Shown piece by piece: positions 33,886-42,806 of a stretch of DNA of 64,000 nt. Positions within the stretch are counted from its first letter, which is position 1; every line of letters starts with the position of its first letter. The notes under the pieces were generated by a model. The model was not told the DNA's origin, ran no database searches, and saw only the letters and a list, made by a program, of their open reading frames with translations. Source of the stretch: Actinomadura luteofluorescens (GTDB lineage: Bacteria; Actinomycetota; Actinomycetes; Streptosporangiales; Streptosporangiaceae); the NCBI RefSeq assembly GCF_013409365.1, contig NZ_JACCBA010000001.1, positions 4,154,001 to 4,218,000 on the forward strand, given 5' to 3'. The position numbers and the translations under genes were made by a program.

Positions 33886-34428
33886 CGACGCCTTCTGCTT
33901 GGACGGCAGTAGGTTGTCGATCACGATTCCGTGTTCGAAGTAGTCGAAACGGGCGAGGGCTTCACGCTTCGCCAGACTCCCGTGACCCCTCCGATCCACA
34001 AGGTCTTCCCAGCTGATGAGGACACCCGGGCCGACCGCGATCCCGAGTCGAGCCAGACGGTGGTCGCCTACAGCGGAGACGACCTGTGCGGGTTCGTAGA
34101 GAGCTCCTTCGAACCATGGAACAGGCGCCTGACCATCTGCGACATCGAGGTCGCCCCAGGCTGGAGAGGCCGGGGACTGGGACGGACCTTGATGAGCCAC
34201 GCCTTCGACTTCGCCGAAGAGCGGGGGGCCGGGCACGTATGGCTTGAGGTCAGCAACATCAACGCCCCGCGATCAGCGCCTACCTGCGGATGGGGCGCTC
34301 GGATGGTTGTACGGGGAGGTGGCGGCTCACAACTGCGCGCGCGAGGTACCGATGGCGCGGAGTGCGATGAGTTCTTGGGAACCGGGCGGTCTGAGTGTGT
34401 GAGTGATCAGCCACTGAGCACGAGTTGA
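33886..34428 (+). pseudogene. GNAT acetyltransferase, decayed
   Basis: A streptothricin-acetyltransferase-like GNAT. The main frame (GTG 33931) has VFEVVETGEGFTLRQTPVTPP, FPADED, the acetyl-CoA loop GWRGRGLGRTLMSHA and GAGHVWLEVSNINAP. Upstream, DDAFCLDGS is in another frame and a TAG at 33909 separates the two. Downstream of NAP the family ending AISAYLRMGF is found only after a -1 shift (one G missing near 34272), then similarity is lost. At least two frameshifts mark it as non-functional. It follows the transposase remnant directly. Confidence 0.6.
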
Positions 34429-34486
34429 TCGAGCTGGTGACTGCTGGGACCGTCCCGGCGCGGATGAAAGCACGCGGAGGCATCGG

Positions 34487-35044
34487 ATGCGGAAGTTGAT
34501 CCTGGGTTACTACGTCTCGCTCGACGGTAAGAGCGCTGACGGGGACAACGGAATCAGGGACGTCATGATGAGCATCGACGACCCCGAGCAGGAGAAGTAC
34601 TTCGTCAGCCGGCTGTGGGAGGCCGGGGCCTTCCTCATGGGCCGCAACACCTACGAGATCATGGCCGGGCACTGGCCCGACTCCGACCACCCGTCTGCCC
34701 GGCCAATGAACGAGATCCCCAAGGTCGTGTTCTCCCGCACCCTGAAATCGGCCACCGACTGGCCCGAGACCCGGATCGCCGGCGGTGACACGGCGGAGGA
34801 GATCGCCAAGCTCAAGGCCGAGCCGGGCAAGGACCTCGTCGCCGCCGGCGGCACCGCGTTCCTGCACTCCCTGATCAAACTCGGCGTGGTTGACGAGTAC
34901 CGGCTGTGGGTGCTGCCCGCCGCCACCGGCAAGGGAGCGCCGCTGTTCCCCGAATTGGATCAGCCCGTGAACCTGCGCTTGGTAAAGAGCACAGGCTTCC
35001 CGTCCGGAATCCTCGAACTGGTGTACGCGCCAGCCGACAAGTAG
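34487..35044 (+). CDS. dihydrofolate reductase family (RibD C-terminal) protein
   Basis: 185 residues: MRKLILGYYVSLDGKSADGD, GAFLMGRNTYEIMAGHWPD, IPKVVFSRTLKSATDWPETR, LVAAGGTAFLHSLIKLGVVDEYRLWVLP. A complete RibD_C-type reductase. GGAGG lies ahead of the ATG within the sequence GCACGCGGAGGCATCGG, although spacing is wide. Second of three paralogs; overall identity to its neighbours is limited to motif blocks, so these are old duplicates or separate acquisitions rather than fresh copies. Confidence 0.9.
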   Translation: MRKLILGYYVSLDGKSADGDNGIRDVMMSIDDPEQEKYFVSRLWEAGAFLMGRNTYEIMAGHWPDSDHPSARPMNEIPKVVFSRTLKSATDWPETRIAGGDTAEEIAKLKAEPGKDLVAAGGTAFLHSLIKLGVVDEYRLWVLPAATGKGAPLFPELDQPVNLRLVKSTGFPSGILELVYAPADK

Positions 35045-35204
35045 GAGCTGGTAAGCGACCGCCAGTCACGGTGGCACCAGGGAGAGACCGAGCGACCGCA
35101 AGATCTACTGCCTGTGATCCGGGATGGGTATCAGGATCGCCCCGGAACACAGGGCCGCGAGATCCTTGGTGGCCCGACCCACGGGCCGCCCCGAGGTCGG
35201 GTAC

Positions 35205-35768
35205 TCAGCGCCTGGTCTCGTATCTGGTCAGGAGTACGCCGTCGGGGAACGTCCGGGTCTCGACCAGGTTCAGGTTCACCCAGGTGTCCAGCGCGGTGAA
35301 GAACGGTTTGCCGCCGCCCACCAGGACCGGGTGGGTGACCAGCACGTACTCGTCGATCAGCCCGGCCCGCATCGCCGTCGCGGCGAGTGTGGCGCTGCTG
35401 ATGTCCATCGGGCCGCCGTCCTCGTTCTTGAGCCGGGTGATCTCGGTGACCGCGTCGCCGGTGACCAGGCGGGCGTTCCAGTCGACCTTGTCGATCGTGG
35501 AGGAGAACACCACCTTCGGCATGTCCCGCCAGCGGCGCGCGAACTCGATCTGCGCCGGGGTGGCGCCGGGCTGCTGGTCGGCGGTCGGCCAGTGAGAGCT
35601 CATCGTCTCCCACAACCTGCGCCCGTACAGCGCCAGATCCGTCGCCCCCACCCGGTCGGACCACCACTGGAACAGCTCGTCACTCGGCACGCTCCAACCG
35701 AGATCGTCACCCGGCGCGGCGACGTAGCCGTCCAGGCTCAGGTTCATGGCGAAGGTCAGTTTCCGCAT
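35205..35768 (-). CDS. dihydrofolate reductase family (RibD C-terminal) protein
   Basis: 187 residues from ATG 35768 (AGGAGT upstream): MRKLTFAMNLSLDGYVAAPG, DLALYGRRLWETMSSHWPT, MPKVVFSSTIDKVDWNARLV, ATLAATAMRAGLIDEYVLV. Third RibD_C-family reductase in 4.2 kb, on the strand opposite to the second. The nucleotide-binding GG pair is replaced by MDISSATLAAT, a variant common in one subgroup. Substrate unknown. Confidence 0.9.
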   Translation of the reverse strand: MRKLTFAMNLSLDGYVAAPGDDLGWSVPSDELFQWWSDRVGATDLALYGRRLWETMSSHWPTADQQPGATPAQIEFARRWRDMPKVVFSSTIDKVDWNARLVTGDAVTEITRLKNEDGGPMDISSATLAATAMRAGLIDEYVLVTHPVLVGGGKPFFTALDTWVNLNLVETRTFPDGVLLTRYETRR

Positions 35769-36004
35769 GGCGTCAGACTCCTGTAAGTCGGTTCTCGACG
35801 TACAGACGAGCACGACGCCGAAAGATAATCGGTCAGCACACACCGAGGACCGGGCTGCCTCGTCGCCGTCGTCCTGATGGAACTGACCGGATCATGCGGA
35901 GACCGGCTCACGCATGACTCTCCGCTGGACGTGCCCGGAGCCGACTCTTCTGCACGGCTCAGTTCGTCGAGAGATGATGCCGACGTCCCATGCCCACATG
36001 TGCA

Positions 36005-36787
36005 TTACTCCGGCCCACACCGCCAGAGGTCGCGCAATGCGTCGTTGACGGTACTGGGCTGTTGTACCTGCGGGTAGTAGCCGGGCACCTTCAGGTAGCG
36101 TGCGCCGATCCGCTCGGCGATGAACTCCGCGGCGGCGATGAGCGGCTCGCCCGCATAACGGCGGTAGAGCTCGGGGGCGTCCTCCCAGGTGCCTGAGATC
36201 ATCAGCTTGGGCCAGGGCGCGGCGGCGAGCTGGTCCAGGGGGATTTCGGCGTCCCAGCAGGGCCGCTCGCGCATCGCAGCGCGGACCGCCCGGAGGCGTT
36301 CCGGCGTGGCCTCCGGCACAGGCATCCCGATGCCTTCGGTGGACGCCCGCAGGTACTCCTCCGGAGTCATCTCCGGTGGCAGTCCCGCAGTGCCGGCGCG
36401 AGCGCGTTCCAGCGCTTCGTCCACCACCGGATGTCCTGCCGCGGGCCGCAGAGTGCCGGGCTGGATCAGGGTCAGTGACCGCACCAGGTCGGGTCGGCGC
36501 ACGGCGGCCAGCATCGCGCCCGCACCGCCGTAGGAGTGCGCCACCAGATGGGCCCCGTCGCCGAGCAGAACAGTGATGTCGTCCGCGTCCGTCTCATAGT
36601 CACTGCCCTCGATGTCCGGGCTCGCCCCGTGACCGCGCCGGTCCATCATGACCAGCCGGAACTCGTCCTCCAGCGGCCGCTGATTGCCGAACCCGTACAA
36701 CTCGTCGGCGCCCCAACTGAAGATCCCGTGAACGAAGACCGCTGATGCCGGGCCGTCTCCCCACACCGTCGCCTGGACGTCCGCCAT
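36005..36787 (-). CDS. alpha/beta hydrolase
   Basis: 260 residues from ATG 36787 (GGAGG five bases upstream). Oxyanion region AVFVHGIFSWGADE, MMDRRGHGASPD, nucleophile elbow AHSYGGAG near residue 85, and a C-terminal catalytic histidine candidate is not obvious: the tail reads YLKVPGYYPQVQQPSTVND where an H is usual (GxxHx). Loss of that histidine would weaken catalysis. No signal peptide. Single gene in the island. Confidence 0.85.
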   Translation of the reverse strand: MADVQATVWGDGPASAVFVHGIFSWGADELYGFGNQRPLEDEFRLVMMDRRGHGASPDIEGSDYETDADDITVLLGDGAHLVAHSYGGAGAMLAAVRRPDLVRSLTLIQPGTLRPAAGHPVVDEALERARAGTAGLPPEMTPEEYLRASTEGIGMPVPEATPERLRAVRAAMRERPCWDAEIPLDQLAAAPWPKLMISGTWEDAPELYRRYAGEPLIAAAEFIAERIGARYLKVPGYYPQVQQPSTVNDALRDLWRCGPE

Positions 36788-37064
36788 GATCACCTCCACG
36801 CCGGACCATACTCCGCTGCTTTTCTGACCGTTCGGAGCGAACTCCTCGGCCGTGCGTCAGCCAGGCATCTGCTAGATCACCGGGAATTGACGCGAGCCCC
36901 CTCGGATCCGCCTCCTCTCAGCCGGGATGCTCGTTGAGGCGAATGACGATGTGACGGGCAGATGCGCGAACACGCGTTCCGGTACACCGGAGACTGGGGC
37001 TGCGAAGGCCTCGCTTCGCGCACGACCAAGCGGCTCTTTCGGCCTCGGCCGGTTGTGGTGAGCC

Positions 37065-37192
37065 GCAGAACGCTCAAGGCCCAGTTCCGGGGATCATGTC
37101 CCTGGCCCTGACCTGGCGTTTCGGCGATACAGCAAGTGGCCGCGATTACCCCCTGATCATCCGTTCCCCTAATGGCAGCCTGATGACGCGGT
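37065..37192. repeat. attachment-site scar B with tandem 11-bp arm repeats
   Basis: CTCAAGGCCCAG and CGGGGATCATGTCCCTG (37073-37102) match the terminator side of scar D. CCCTGACCTGGCG, AGCAAGTGGCCG and CCCCCTGATCA (37106-37160) match its internal part, and CTAATGGCAGC plus CTGATGACGCG (37169-37190) form a tandem pair of the 11-bp motif. The tRNA 3' end itself is missing here. The 277 bp to the left (36788-37064) hold no recognisable gene. Confidence 0.65.
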
Positions 37193-38149
37193 GCCCCTGC
37201 GCCTGACCTGGACGCTTGGTCTCCGTCCTAGCCTGATTCCGACAATCCTCCGGGGCGGAACGGGCGGGCTCAGGAAGGGGTCGAGGGGGGGTTCGGGCAG
37301 GTCATCGGACCATTCGAGTCCCAGTAGGTCCGCGGCCTGGGCCGACGCGGCGCGAGTACGGCCTGCTATCACCAGGGGGTGGTCCCCCGTGCCCTCCCGG
37401 TCGTGCAGGATGATCACGTCCGGCCCGCCGTAGGCGTGAGTGTCGGCGCCGAGTTCGCGCCAGGGCAGCAGTCCCATCTCGCGGTACGTCCTGTCGAGCC
37501 GCTCACCGATAGGTGTTCCGCCCTCAAGGTCGTCGTACCCGAATTCGAGGACCCAGCCAAGCGACGTAGGCAGCCGCTGGACCGCGAGCAGCAGGAAGAA
37601 CTCCGAGATCGAGCGCGCCTGGAGCGCCCACCCGCCCTCGTCGTCCACGTCGACCAGGACCCGAGGGTCCTCCTGCCCGGCCTCAGCCGCGAGGTAGCCC
37701 CACTCGTTGCAGTACTGGTTCTCCGCCTTGAAGATGCAGACGCGCACGTCATCGCCCTGGATGAAGGGGCTGCCCTCGGGCAGTCCCTCCGAGATGCCGT
37801 AGCCCGACGGGTCGGGGCGGACGGTGGGCGGGTACACCGGGTTCGTCCAGTACAGGCGCGGCGTGTGGGTGAACGAGTTGAACGGCAGGTCCCACCATTC
37901 GTCCAGCGCCTTCGGGATGGGCAGTGCGAGGTCGACGTCCTTGAACGGGTCGTCCTCACCCGTGGCCGACTCCCCCTTGAGCCGCTGCACATACGCCTTG
38001 TGCTCGTCTTCGGACCAGCGCGGCCAGGACGGCTCTCCCTCAGGGACCTCATACCCCCACTCCTCGTGGAACTCGCGGTACAGGTCCCATCGAGGCCGGA
38101 CGGCGAGCAGCCGATCCGCGAAACGGCCATAGTCGATCACGTCACTCAC
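37169..38149 (-). CDS. SMI1/KNR4-like protein
   Basis: 326 residues. LPIPKALDEWWDLPFNSF, LYWTNPVYPP, KAENQYCNEWGYLA and DPRVLVDVDDEGGWALQARS are typical of the SMI1/KNR4 (SUKH) superfamily, often immunity proteins of contact toxins. After about residue 290 the sequence becomes proline- and arginine-rich (PPVPPRRIVGIRLGRRPS), and it stops at a TAG supplied by the first 11-bp repeat of scar B. The tail therefore comes from attachment-site DNA and the natural C-terminus is probably lost. No toxin gene is recognisable nearby. Confidence 0.75.
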   Translation of the reverse strand: MSDVIDYGRFADRLLAVRPRWDLYREFHEEWGYEVPEGEPSWPRWSEDEHKAYVQRLKGESATGEDDPFKDVDLALPIPKALDEWWDLPFNSFTHTPRLYWTNPVYPPTVRPDPSGYGISEGLPEGSPFIQGDDVRVCIFKAENQYCNEWGYLAAEAGQEDPRVLVDVDDEGGWALQARSISEFFLLLAVQRLPTSLGWVLEFGYDDLEGGTPIGERLDRTYREMGLLPWRELGADTHAYGGPDVIILHDREGTGDHPLVIAGRTRAASAQAADLLGLEWSDDLPEPPLDPFLSPPVPPRRIVGIRLGRRPSVQVRRRGTASSGCH

Positions 38150-38567
38150 AACGGGCCAATGTAGTAGCCCGTCAAGGGGCGCATGGCCCCGACAACGAAC
38201 AGACCGCGCCGCGCCACCAGCACCAGTCAGCCATGAGCGACCACGATCGCCGATGACCTCGAGGCGTTGCTTCAGGCTGGGCGGGACAAGGACGACGAAG
38301 AGCGACGACGGTGCGGCAGGCGCACCGGGCCTAACGGCACGCTAATACAGGGATTGTCACGTCTCGTGATCGAGAACGCACTGGCGTTGCCGCGCCAGAT
38401 TCGCCCCTGGGAGGCATCGGCGTGCGACGAATCGGCCCTTGACCAGCAACCGAACGGCCACCGGTGATAGCGAGCCGGTTCGGGCGGAGTTACCGCCATC
38501 GACCGTTCGGATGCGGGTGCGTGTCAGCGACGGGCTAATTGGTAAGCCCTACAACATGTCGGCTACG
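38150..38567. other. intergenic region, no gene seen
   Basis: 418 bp between the SMI1-like gene start and the SnoaL-like gene stop. A frame from about 38235 gives ADDLEALLQAGRDKDDEERRR, possibly a leftover of a gene, but it decays into noise. No RNA gene found. Confidence 0.35.
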
Positions 38568-38927
38568 TTAATCGGCCACGCTGGCGTGCACGGCGATGAT
38601 TCGCCAGCCGTGCGTGTCGTCGTGTAGCCAAGTACGGGTGTAGCGCATCCTGGCCGCGAACGGCGCCCCGGAGACGGTCCCTTCGACGGTGCCGAGAAAC
38701 CAGGTCACCCCGGTGCGCCCATCGGCGAGCACGGTCAGCTCCTCCTCAGCCACCTTCGTCAGCACCTGCGTCCGAGTGCGGTGCACCTCCAGGTCGTCCG
38801 CCTTGGTCTGAACGTTCCCACCGAAGGTGAAGATCAGCCGATCGTCCAGCAGCCGGTCCAGCGCCTCGACATCTCCAGCGAGCTGCGCGGCCTGGAGTCG
38901 GCGCTCGGCGTCTCTCAAGTCCTCCAT
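38568..38927 (-). CDS. nuclear transport factor 2 family (DUF4440-like) protein
   Basis: 119 residues from ATG 38927: MEDLRDAERRLQAAQLAGDV, then ALDRLLDDRLIFTFGGNVQT, TGVTWFLGTVEGTVSG, RYTRTWLHDDTHGWRIIAVH. A DUF4440/SnoaL-type NTF2-like fold with a probable small-molecule binding pocket; biochemical role unknown. GTG at 38936 is an alternative start. Confidence 0.82.
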   Translation of the reverse strand: MEDLRDAERRLQAAQLAGDVEALDRLLDDRLIFTFGGNVQTKADDLEVHRTRTQVLTKVAEEELTVLADGRTGVTWFLGTVEGTVSGAPFAARMRYTRTWLHDDTHGWRIIAVHASVAD

Positions 38928-39044
38928 GAGACCCACACTCCCAGCCGGAGCCGTATCCGCGCCAGGACGTTCACGCTCGGCTGATCTTCGCTGGAGCGCC
39001 CCGCGTTCACCAAAGTCGCTGCGGCCGCGCACCCCGGGGCCACC

Positions 39045-39192
39045 CGGGTGACGGGAATCGAACCCGCGCTGTCAGCTCGGGAATCATGGCGAACTCGGCC
39101 GTCACAGCGGCTGACCCGGCCACCGCTCAAACCGCAAGTGACCGTGACTGCCCCTTGATCACCGTGGCTGATCGCCCGTTAATCGCCCGCCG
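39045..39192. repeat. attachment-site scar C: tRNA-Gly 3' end plus arm repeats
   Basis: 39045-39083 matches the 3' part of the tRNA-Gly (CGGGTGACGGGAATCGAACC and onward to GTCAGCT-x-GGGAA) with one mismatch in 39 bases. About 50 bp later AACCGCAAGTGACCGTGA (39130) and TTGATCACC match scar D, then CTGATCGCCCG and TTAATCGCCCG (39168-39189) form the tandem 11-bp pair. The remaining bases to 39329 hold only the sulfatase leader. Confidence 0.8.
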
Positions 39193-39329
39193 TCCGCCTG
39201 TGCGCGTCGGGGGCGCCGAGTCGTCACCAGGGGCGGCGATTGAAGGTCTCTTGGTGCGTCCGCGGTGCTGCCGTGGGCTACGCCAGGGAAGTGCTTGGTT
39301 GCTGAGGAAACGCGCGCCGAGGGGGAAAC

Positions 39330-41138
39330 GTGGACGCTGTGCCGTCGATGGAGGATCGGACCGATTTCGCCAACGCTGACAAAGGGTTCGTCGGCACGGC
39401 CTCGCAGACGGAGATCAAGGACACCTCGGGGCGGGTCGTCTGGGATCTGAGCGCCTACGGCTTCCTCGACGCCGAATGCCCCGACACGGCGAACCCGAGT
39501 CTGTGGCGGCAGTCGCAGCTCACCGCCAAGCACGGCCTCTACCAGGTGGCCGACGGCATCTACCAGGTGCGCGGCTTCGACCTGTCCAACATCTCTTTCG
39601 TCGAGGGGGACACGGGTGTCATCGTCGTCGACCCCCTGCTGTCGGTGGAGTGCGCGGCGGCGGCCATGGCGCTCTACCGGGAGCACCGGGGGGATCGTCC
39701 GGTGAAGGGGGTCATCTACAGCCACTCGCACGCCGACCATTTCGGTGGTGTCCGCGGCGTGGTGCCGGACGGCGCCGACCTCCCGATCATCGCTCCGGCC
39801 GGCTTCCTGGAGCACGCCGTCTCCGAGAACGTCTACGCCGGCACCGCCATGAACCGGCGCGCGATCTTCATGTACGGAGCGGAGTTGCCCAGGGACGCCA
39901 CCGGGCAGATCGGCGCCGGGCTCGGCCCGACGACGTCGACCGGCACGATCTCCTTGATCGAGCCGACGCTGTCGATCAACGAGACCGGACAGGACGAAGT
40001 GATCGACGGTGTCCGGATCGTCTTCCAGTTGACCCCCGGCACCGAGGCGCCCGCGGAGATGAACTTCCACTTCCCCGACCGGCGCGCCCTGTGCATGGCC
40101 GAGAACGCCACCCACAACCTCCACAACGTGCTGACGCTGCGCGGTGCGATCGTCCGCGATCCGCGCGTGTGGGCGCGTTACCTCACCGAGGCGATCGAGA
40201 CGTTCGCCGCCGGGTCCGACGTGCTGTTCGCCTCGCACCACTGGCCGACCTGGGGCACCAGCGAGCTGACCGCCTTCCTGTCCCAGCAGCGGGACCTGTA
40301 CGCCTACATCCACGACCAGACGCTCCGGATGCTCAATCAGGGCTACACCGGCACCGAGATCGCCGAGATGATCCAGATGCCGCCCGCGCTGGACCGGGCC
40401 TGGCACACCCACGGCTACTACGGCTCGGTCTCCCACAACGTCAAAGCCGTCTACCAGCGGTACATGGGCTGGTTCGACGGCAACCCGGCCCACCTCTGGG
40501 AGCTGCCGCCCGAGGAATCGGCGAAGAAGCACGTCGAGTTCATGGGCGGCGCCCAGAGCGTCCTTCCCAAGGCCGAGGCGGCTCTGGCGGCGGGCGAGAC
40601 GCGCTGGGCCGCGCAGGTGCTCAACTACGTCGTCTTCGCGGATCCGGGCAACACCGAAGCACGGGAGCTTCTCGCTAGGGTCTACGACCAGTTGGGCCAT
40701 GGCAGCGAGAACGGCACCTGGCGGAACTTCTACCTCCAGGGCGCGGCCGAACTGCGCGGTGACAAGCCCACCAACACCCTCGACTCCTCGTCCCCGGACG
40801 TCCTCATGGCGCTGAGCATCGAGCAGATCTTCGATTCCCTCGCCATCCGCGTCAACGGCCAGCGCGCCTGGGACACCCGCCTGACCATCGACTGCGTCTT
40901 CACCGACATCAAGGACGAGGTCCGGCTCAGCCTCGCCAACGGCGTCCTCACCCAGACCCGAACCCACGAGGGCACCCCGGCCGACCTCACCCTGACCCTG
41001 ACCAAACCGCAACTGCTCCGCATGGTCGCCACCGGAGAACTCGGCGACGTCCACGTCGACGGCGACCGTCGGGTGGTGACCACGCTGATGGGGCTCCTCG
41101 ACGACGTCGACCGCGACTTCGACATCGTCACACCCTGA
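39330..41138 (+). CDS. alkyl/aryl sulfatase (MBL fold, SdsA1-like)
   Basis: 602 residues, GTG start after GAGGGGGAAAC. N-terminal metallo-beta-lactamase domain with HSHADHFGG near residue 134 and ENATHNLHN near 258; dimerisation domain around GMALDRAWHTHGYYGSVSHN-type sequence (ALDRAWHTHGYYGS at about 355); C-terminal SCP2-like domain (from about 480: SSPDVLMALSIEQIFDSLAI). This is the organisation of the Pseudomonas SdsA1 alkylsulfatases, which cleave sulfate from alkyl sulfates such as SDS. No signal peptide is seen, unlike SdsA1, so it probably acts inside the cell. Lies between scars C and D. Confidence 0.9.
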   Translation: MDAVPSMEDRTDFANADKGFVGTASQTEIKDTSGRVVWDLSAYGFLDAECPDTANPSLWRQSQLTAKHGLYQVADGIYQVRGFDLSNISFVEGDTGVIVVDPLLSVECAAAAMALYREHRGDRPVKGVIYSHSHADHFGGVRGVVPDGADLPIIAPAGFLEHAVSENVYAGTAMNRRAIFMYGAELPRDATGQIGAGLGPTTSTGTISLIEPTLSINETGQDEVIDGVRIVFQLTPGTEAPAEMNFHFPDRRALCMAENATHNLHNVLTLRGAIVRDPRVWARYLTEAIETFAAGSDVLFASHHWPTWGTSELTAFLSQQRDLYAYIHDQTLRMLNQGYTGTEIAEMIQMPPALDRAWHTHGYYGSVSHNVKAVYQRYMGWFDGNPAHLWELPPEESAKKHVEFMGGAQSVLPKAEAALAAGETRWAAQVLNYVVFADPGNTEARELLARVYDQLGHGSENGTWRNFYLQGAAELRGDKPTNTLDSSSPDVLMALSIEQIFDSLAIRVNGQRAWDTRLTIDCVFTDIKDEVRLSLANGVLTQTRTHEGTPADLTLTLTKPQLLRMVATGELGDVHVDGDRRVVTTLMGLLDDVDRDFDIVTP

Positions 41139-41210
41139 CCCGTCGATGAGGCAAGCCCTCACCCGGCCGACTCCTAGCGGCACGCCGTCTCATCCTGGCC
41201 CGGTGATGCG

Positions 41211-42203
41211 GTGCTGACCCGAATGCGGGAACTGCTGGTCCCCGCGGCGCAGCGGCGGACGCTGGAGGAACTCACCGCCGAACTGGACCTGCGCTCAGGC
41301 GACCGCCCGTCGAACTACTCGGCGTACTGGACGATGCTGGTGCTGTCCGCCGTCATCGCCGCCGCAGGAGTGATCTCCGACTCGACCGCAACCGTCATCG
41401 GAGCCATGATCATCGCCCCCCTGGCCACCCCGATCATGGGCATGGCGCTCGGCTTGGTGAAACGGCACAGGACCGGCGCAGGGTGGTTCGTCCTGGGCGG
41501 CGCGGCCGCGGTCGTCGCCGTCGGCCTGGTGGCTTCGCTCGCGGTGCCCCGCTCCTACGACCTGCTGTCCAACAGCCAAATCTCCGGCCGCACCTCCCCG
41601 GGCCTGGCCGACCTGATCGCCGCGATGGCGACCGGCCTCGCCGGAGCCGTCGCCCTCGCCCGCCGCAACGTCGCCGCCGTACTCCCCGGCGTCGCCATCG
41701 CGATCTCCCTCGAACCGCCGCTCGTCGTGGCCGGCGTCTGCCTCGGCGACGGCGCCCCCGGCCTCGCGCTGGGCGCGCTGGTGCTGTTCCTGTCCAACGT
41801 GCTGGCCCTCGTCCTCGCCGGCACCTTCATCTTCGCCGCCCTCGGCTACCTGGGCGCAAAGGCCGAGCCGACCCGCATCCGAACCGCCCTCGTTCTCAGC
41901 GCCGTCGCCCTGGTCGTCATCGTCCCCCTCGGCGTAAGCACAGCCGCGAACTACCTGTTCGCAGCCTGGCGAACCCAGGTCAAGCACGCCGCCACCGCAT
42001 GGCTCGCGGCCACCCCCGGCGCCATCGTCACCAACGTCCAGACGCGGTCCAAGACCTTCCACATCTCCGTCCGCACCCCGAACGGCCTGCCCCCGGTTCC
42101 GGATCTGCTCAGCCGCCTGCACGGGATCATCCCGGACGGCTCGCCCGTCGTCGTCGACACCACCCAGGGCCGCACCATCAACGCCGGGACCGTGAAGCCT
42201 TGA
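41211..42203 (+). CDS. DUF389 integral membrane protein
   Basis: 330 residues, GTG start. DUF389 core: YWTMLVLSAVIAAAGVISDS, then TATVIGAMIIAPLATPIMG, repeated hydrophobic segments (eight predicted helices to about residue 245), and a soluble C-terminal domain (about 250-330: TNVQTRSKTFHISVRTPNG). The GAMIIAPL motif is diagnostic. Function unknown. It follows the sulfatase by 72 bp on the same strand and may be cotranscribed. Confidence 0.9.
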   Translation: MLTRMRELLVPAAQRRTLEELTAELDLRSGDRPSNYSAYWTMLVLSAVIAAAGVISDSTATVIGAMIIAPLATPIMGMALGLVKRHRTGAGWFVLGGAAAVVAVGLVASLAVPRSYDLLSNSQISGRTSPGLADLIAAMATGLAGAVALARRNVAAVLPGVAIAISLEPPLVVAGVCLGDGAPGLALGALVLFLSNVLALVLAGTFIFAALGYLGAKAEPTRIRTALVLSAVALVVIVPLGVSTAANYLFAAWRTQVKHAATAWLAATPGAIVTNVQTRSKTFHISVRTPNGLPPVPDLLSRLHGIIPDGSPVVVDTTQGRTINAGTVKP

Positions 42204-42437
42204 CACAATCGCCACCGCCCCCGCCGCCGCGCCCTCCACCCCCGGCAAGCGGCCCCGACCCCGCGTGTCGAACGCCACCAACAGCCGGGCGGACAACACC
42301 AACGTCCGGCTCTGGCGCCGCAGGACCACGCCAATCAGAAATGGTCATTCGCGACGGACAAATCATCGCCGCCGACACCCTCGCCTGATCCGCCGCGTGT
42401 GACGATGGCCCGTCCGGGATGACGACCAGGCAAAAGT
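42204..42437. other. intergenic region, no gene seen
   Basis: A proline-rich frame continues after the DUF389 stop to 42388 (SPPPPPPRPPPPASG and onward) but lacks a credible start. It is treated as noise. No RNA gene or repeat until scar D begins. Confidence 0.4.
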
Positions 42438-42631
42438 AAGGCCCAGGATCGGGGATCATGTCCCTGACCTGGGCCTTCGTTGGGAGCGGGTGACGGGAAT
42501 CGAACCCGCGCTGTCAGCTTGGGAATAGCCCCGAACCTGCCAGCTGGCACCCCTGACCTGGCGTCACGCCGTACCGCAAGTGACCGTGAGTACCCCTCGA
42601 TCACCCTGGTTAATGGCCCGCTAATGGCCCG
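42438..42631. repeat. attachment-site scar D: terminator, tRNA-Gly 3' end, arm repeats
   Basis: 42461-42525 is identical, over 65 bp, to 43651-43715: right arm of the terminator hairpin (AAGGCCCAGG 42438 / CCTGGGCCTT 42468) and the tRNA 3' half from discriminator to anticodon loop (42485-42525). Sequence diverges after GGGAA. Then CCCTGACCTGGCG, CCGCAAGTGACCGTGA and TCGATCACC (42551-42604), and the tandem 11-bp pair TTAATGGCCCG, CTAATGGCCCG (42610-42631). The following 170 bp are non-coding. Confidence 0.88.
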
Positions 42632-42806
42632 CCGCCGTAGCCCCTGACCTGCGCTCCCTCGTCCTGATCGGTACGGCGACAGCACCTGATCATCCGAGGG
42701 CGAGCGGACCCGGAGCGCAGGGCCGGCCACGGCCCGAGCACCGGAAGCCGCGGCAGCGCGTCTCCAGGCGGGTGAGACCTGGCGGGCTGCAACGCCCTAC
42801 ACGATG

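Noticed and set aside
31607..35768. Trimethoprim-type dihydrofolate reductase function for the three RibD_C genes
   Set aside because: They lack FolA-specific motifs and belong to the broad RibD_C family, for which folate reduction is not established.
39159..41183. A 674-codon open frame on the minus strand opposite the alkylsulfatase
   Set aside because: It mirrors the codon bias of the real gene; the translation is low-complexity (Val/Gly/Asp/Arg) and matches no fold, while the plus strand has clear family motifs.
42204..42388. Proline-rich open frame after the DUF389 gene
   Set aside because: It has no start codon with a ribosome site of its own and is the tail of a shadow frame.
42481..42560. 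A possible second tRNA-Gly
   Set aside because: Only the 3' 41 nt are present; sequence diverges in the anticodon loop and there is no D-arm or 5' acceptor strand.
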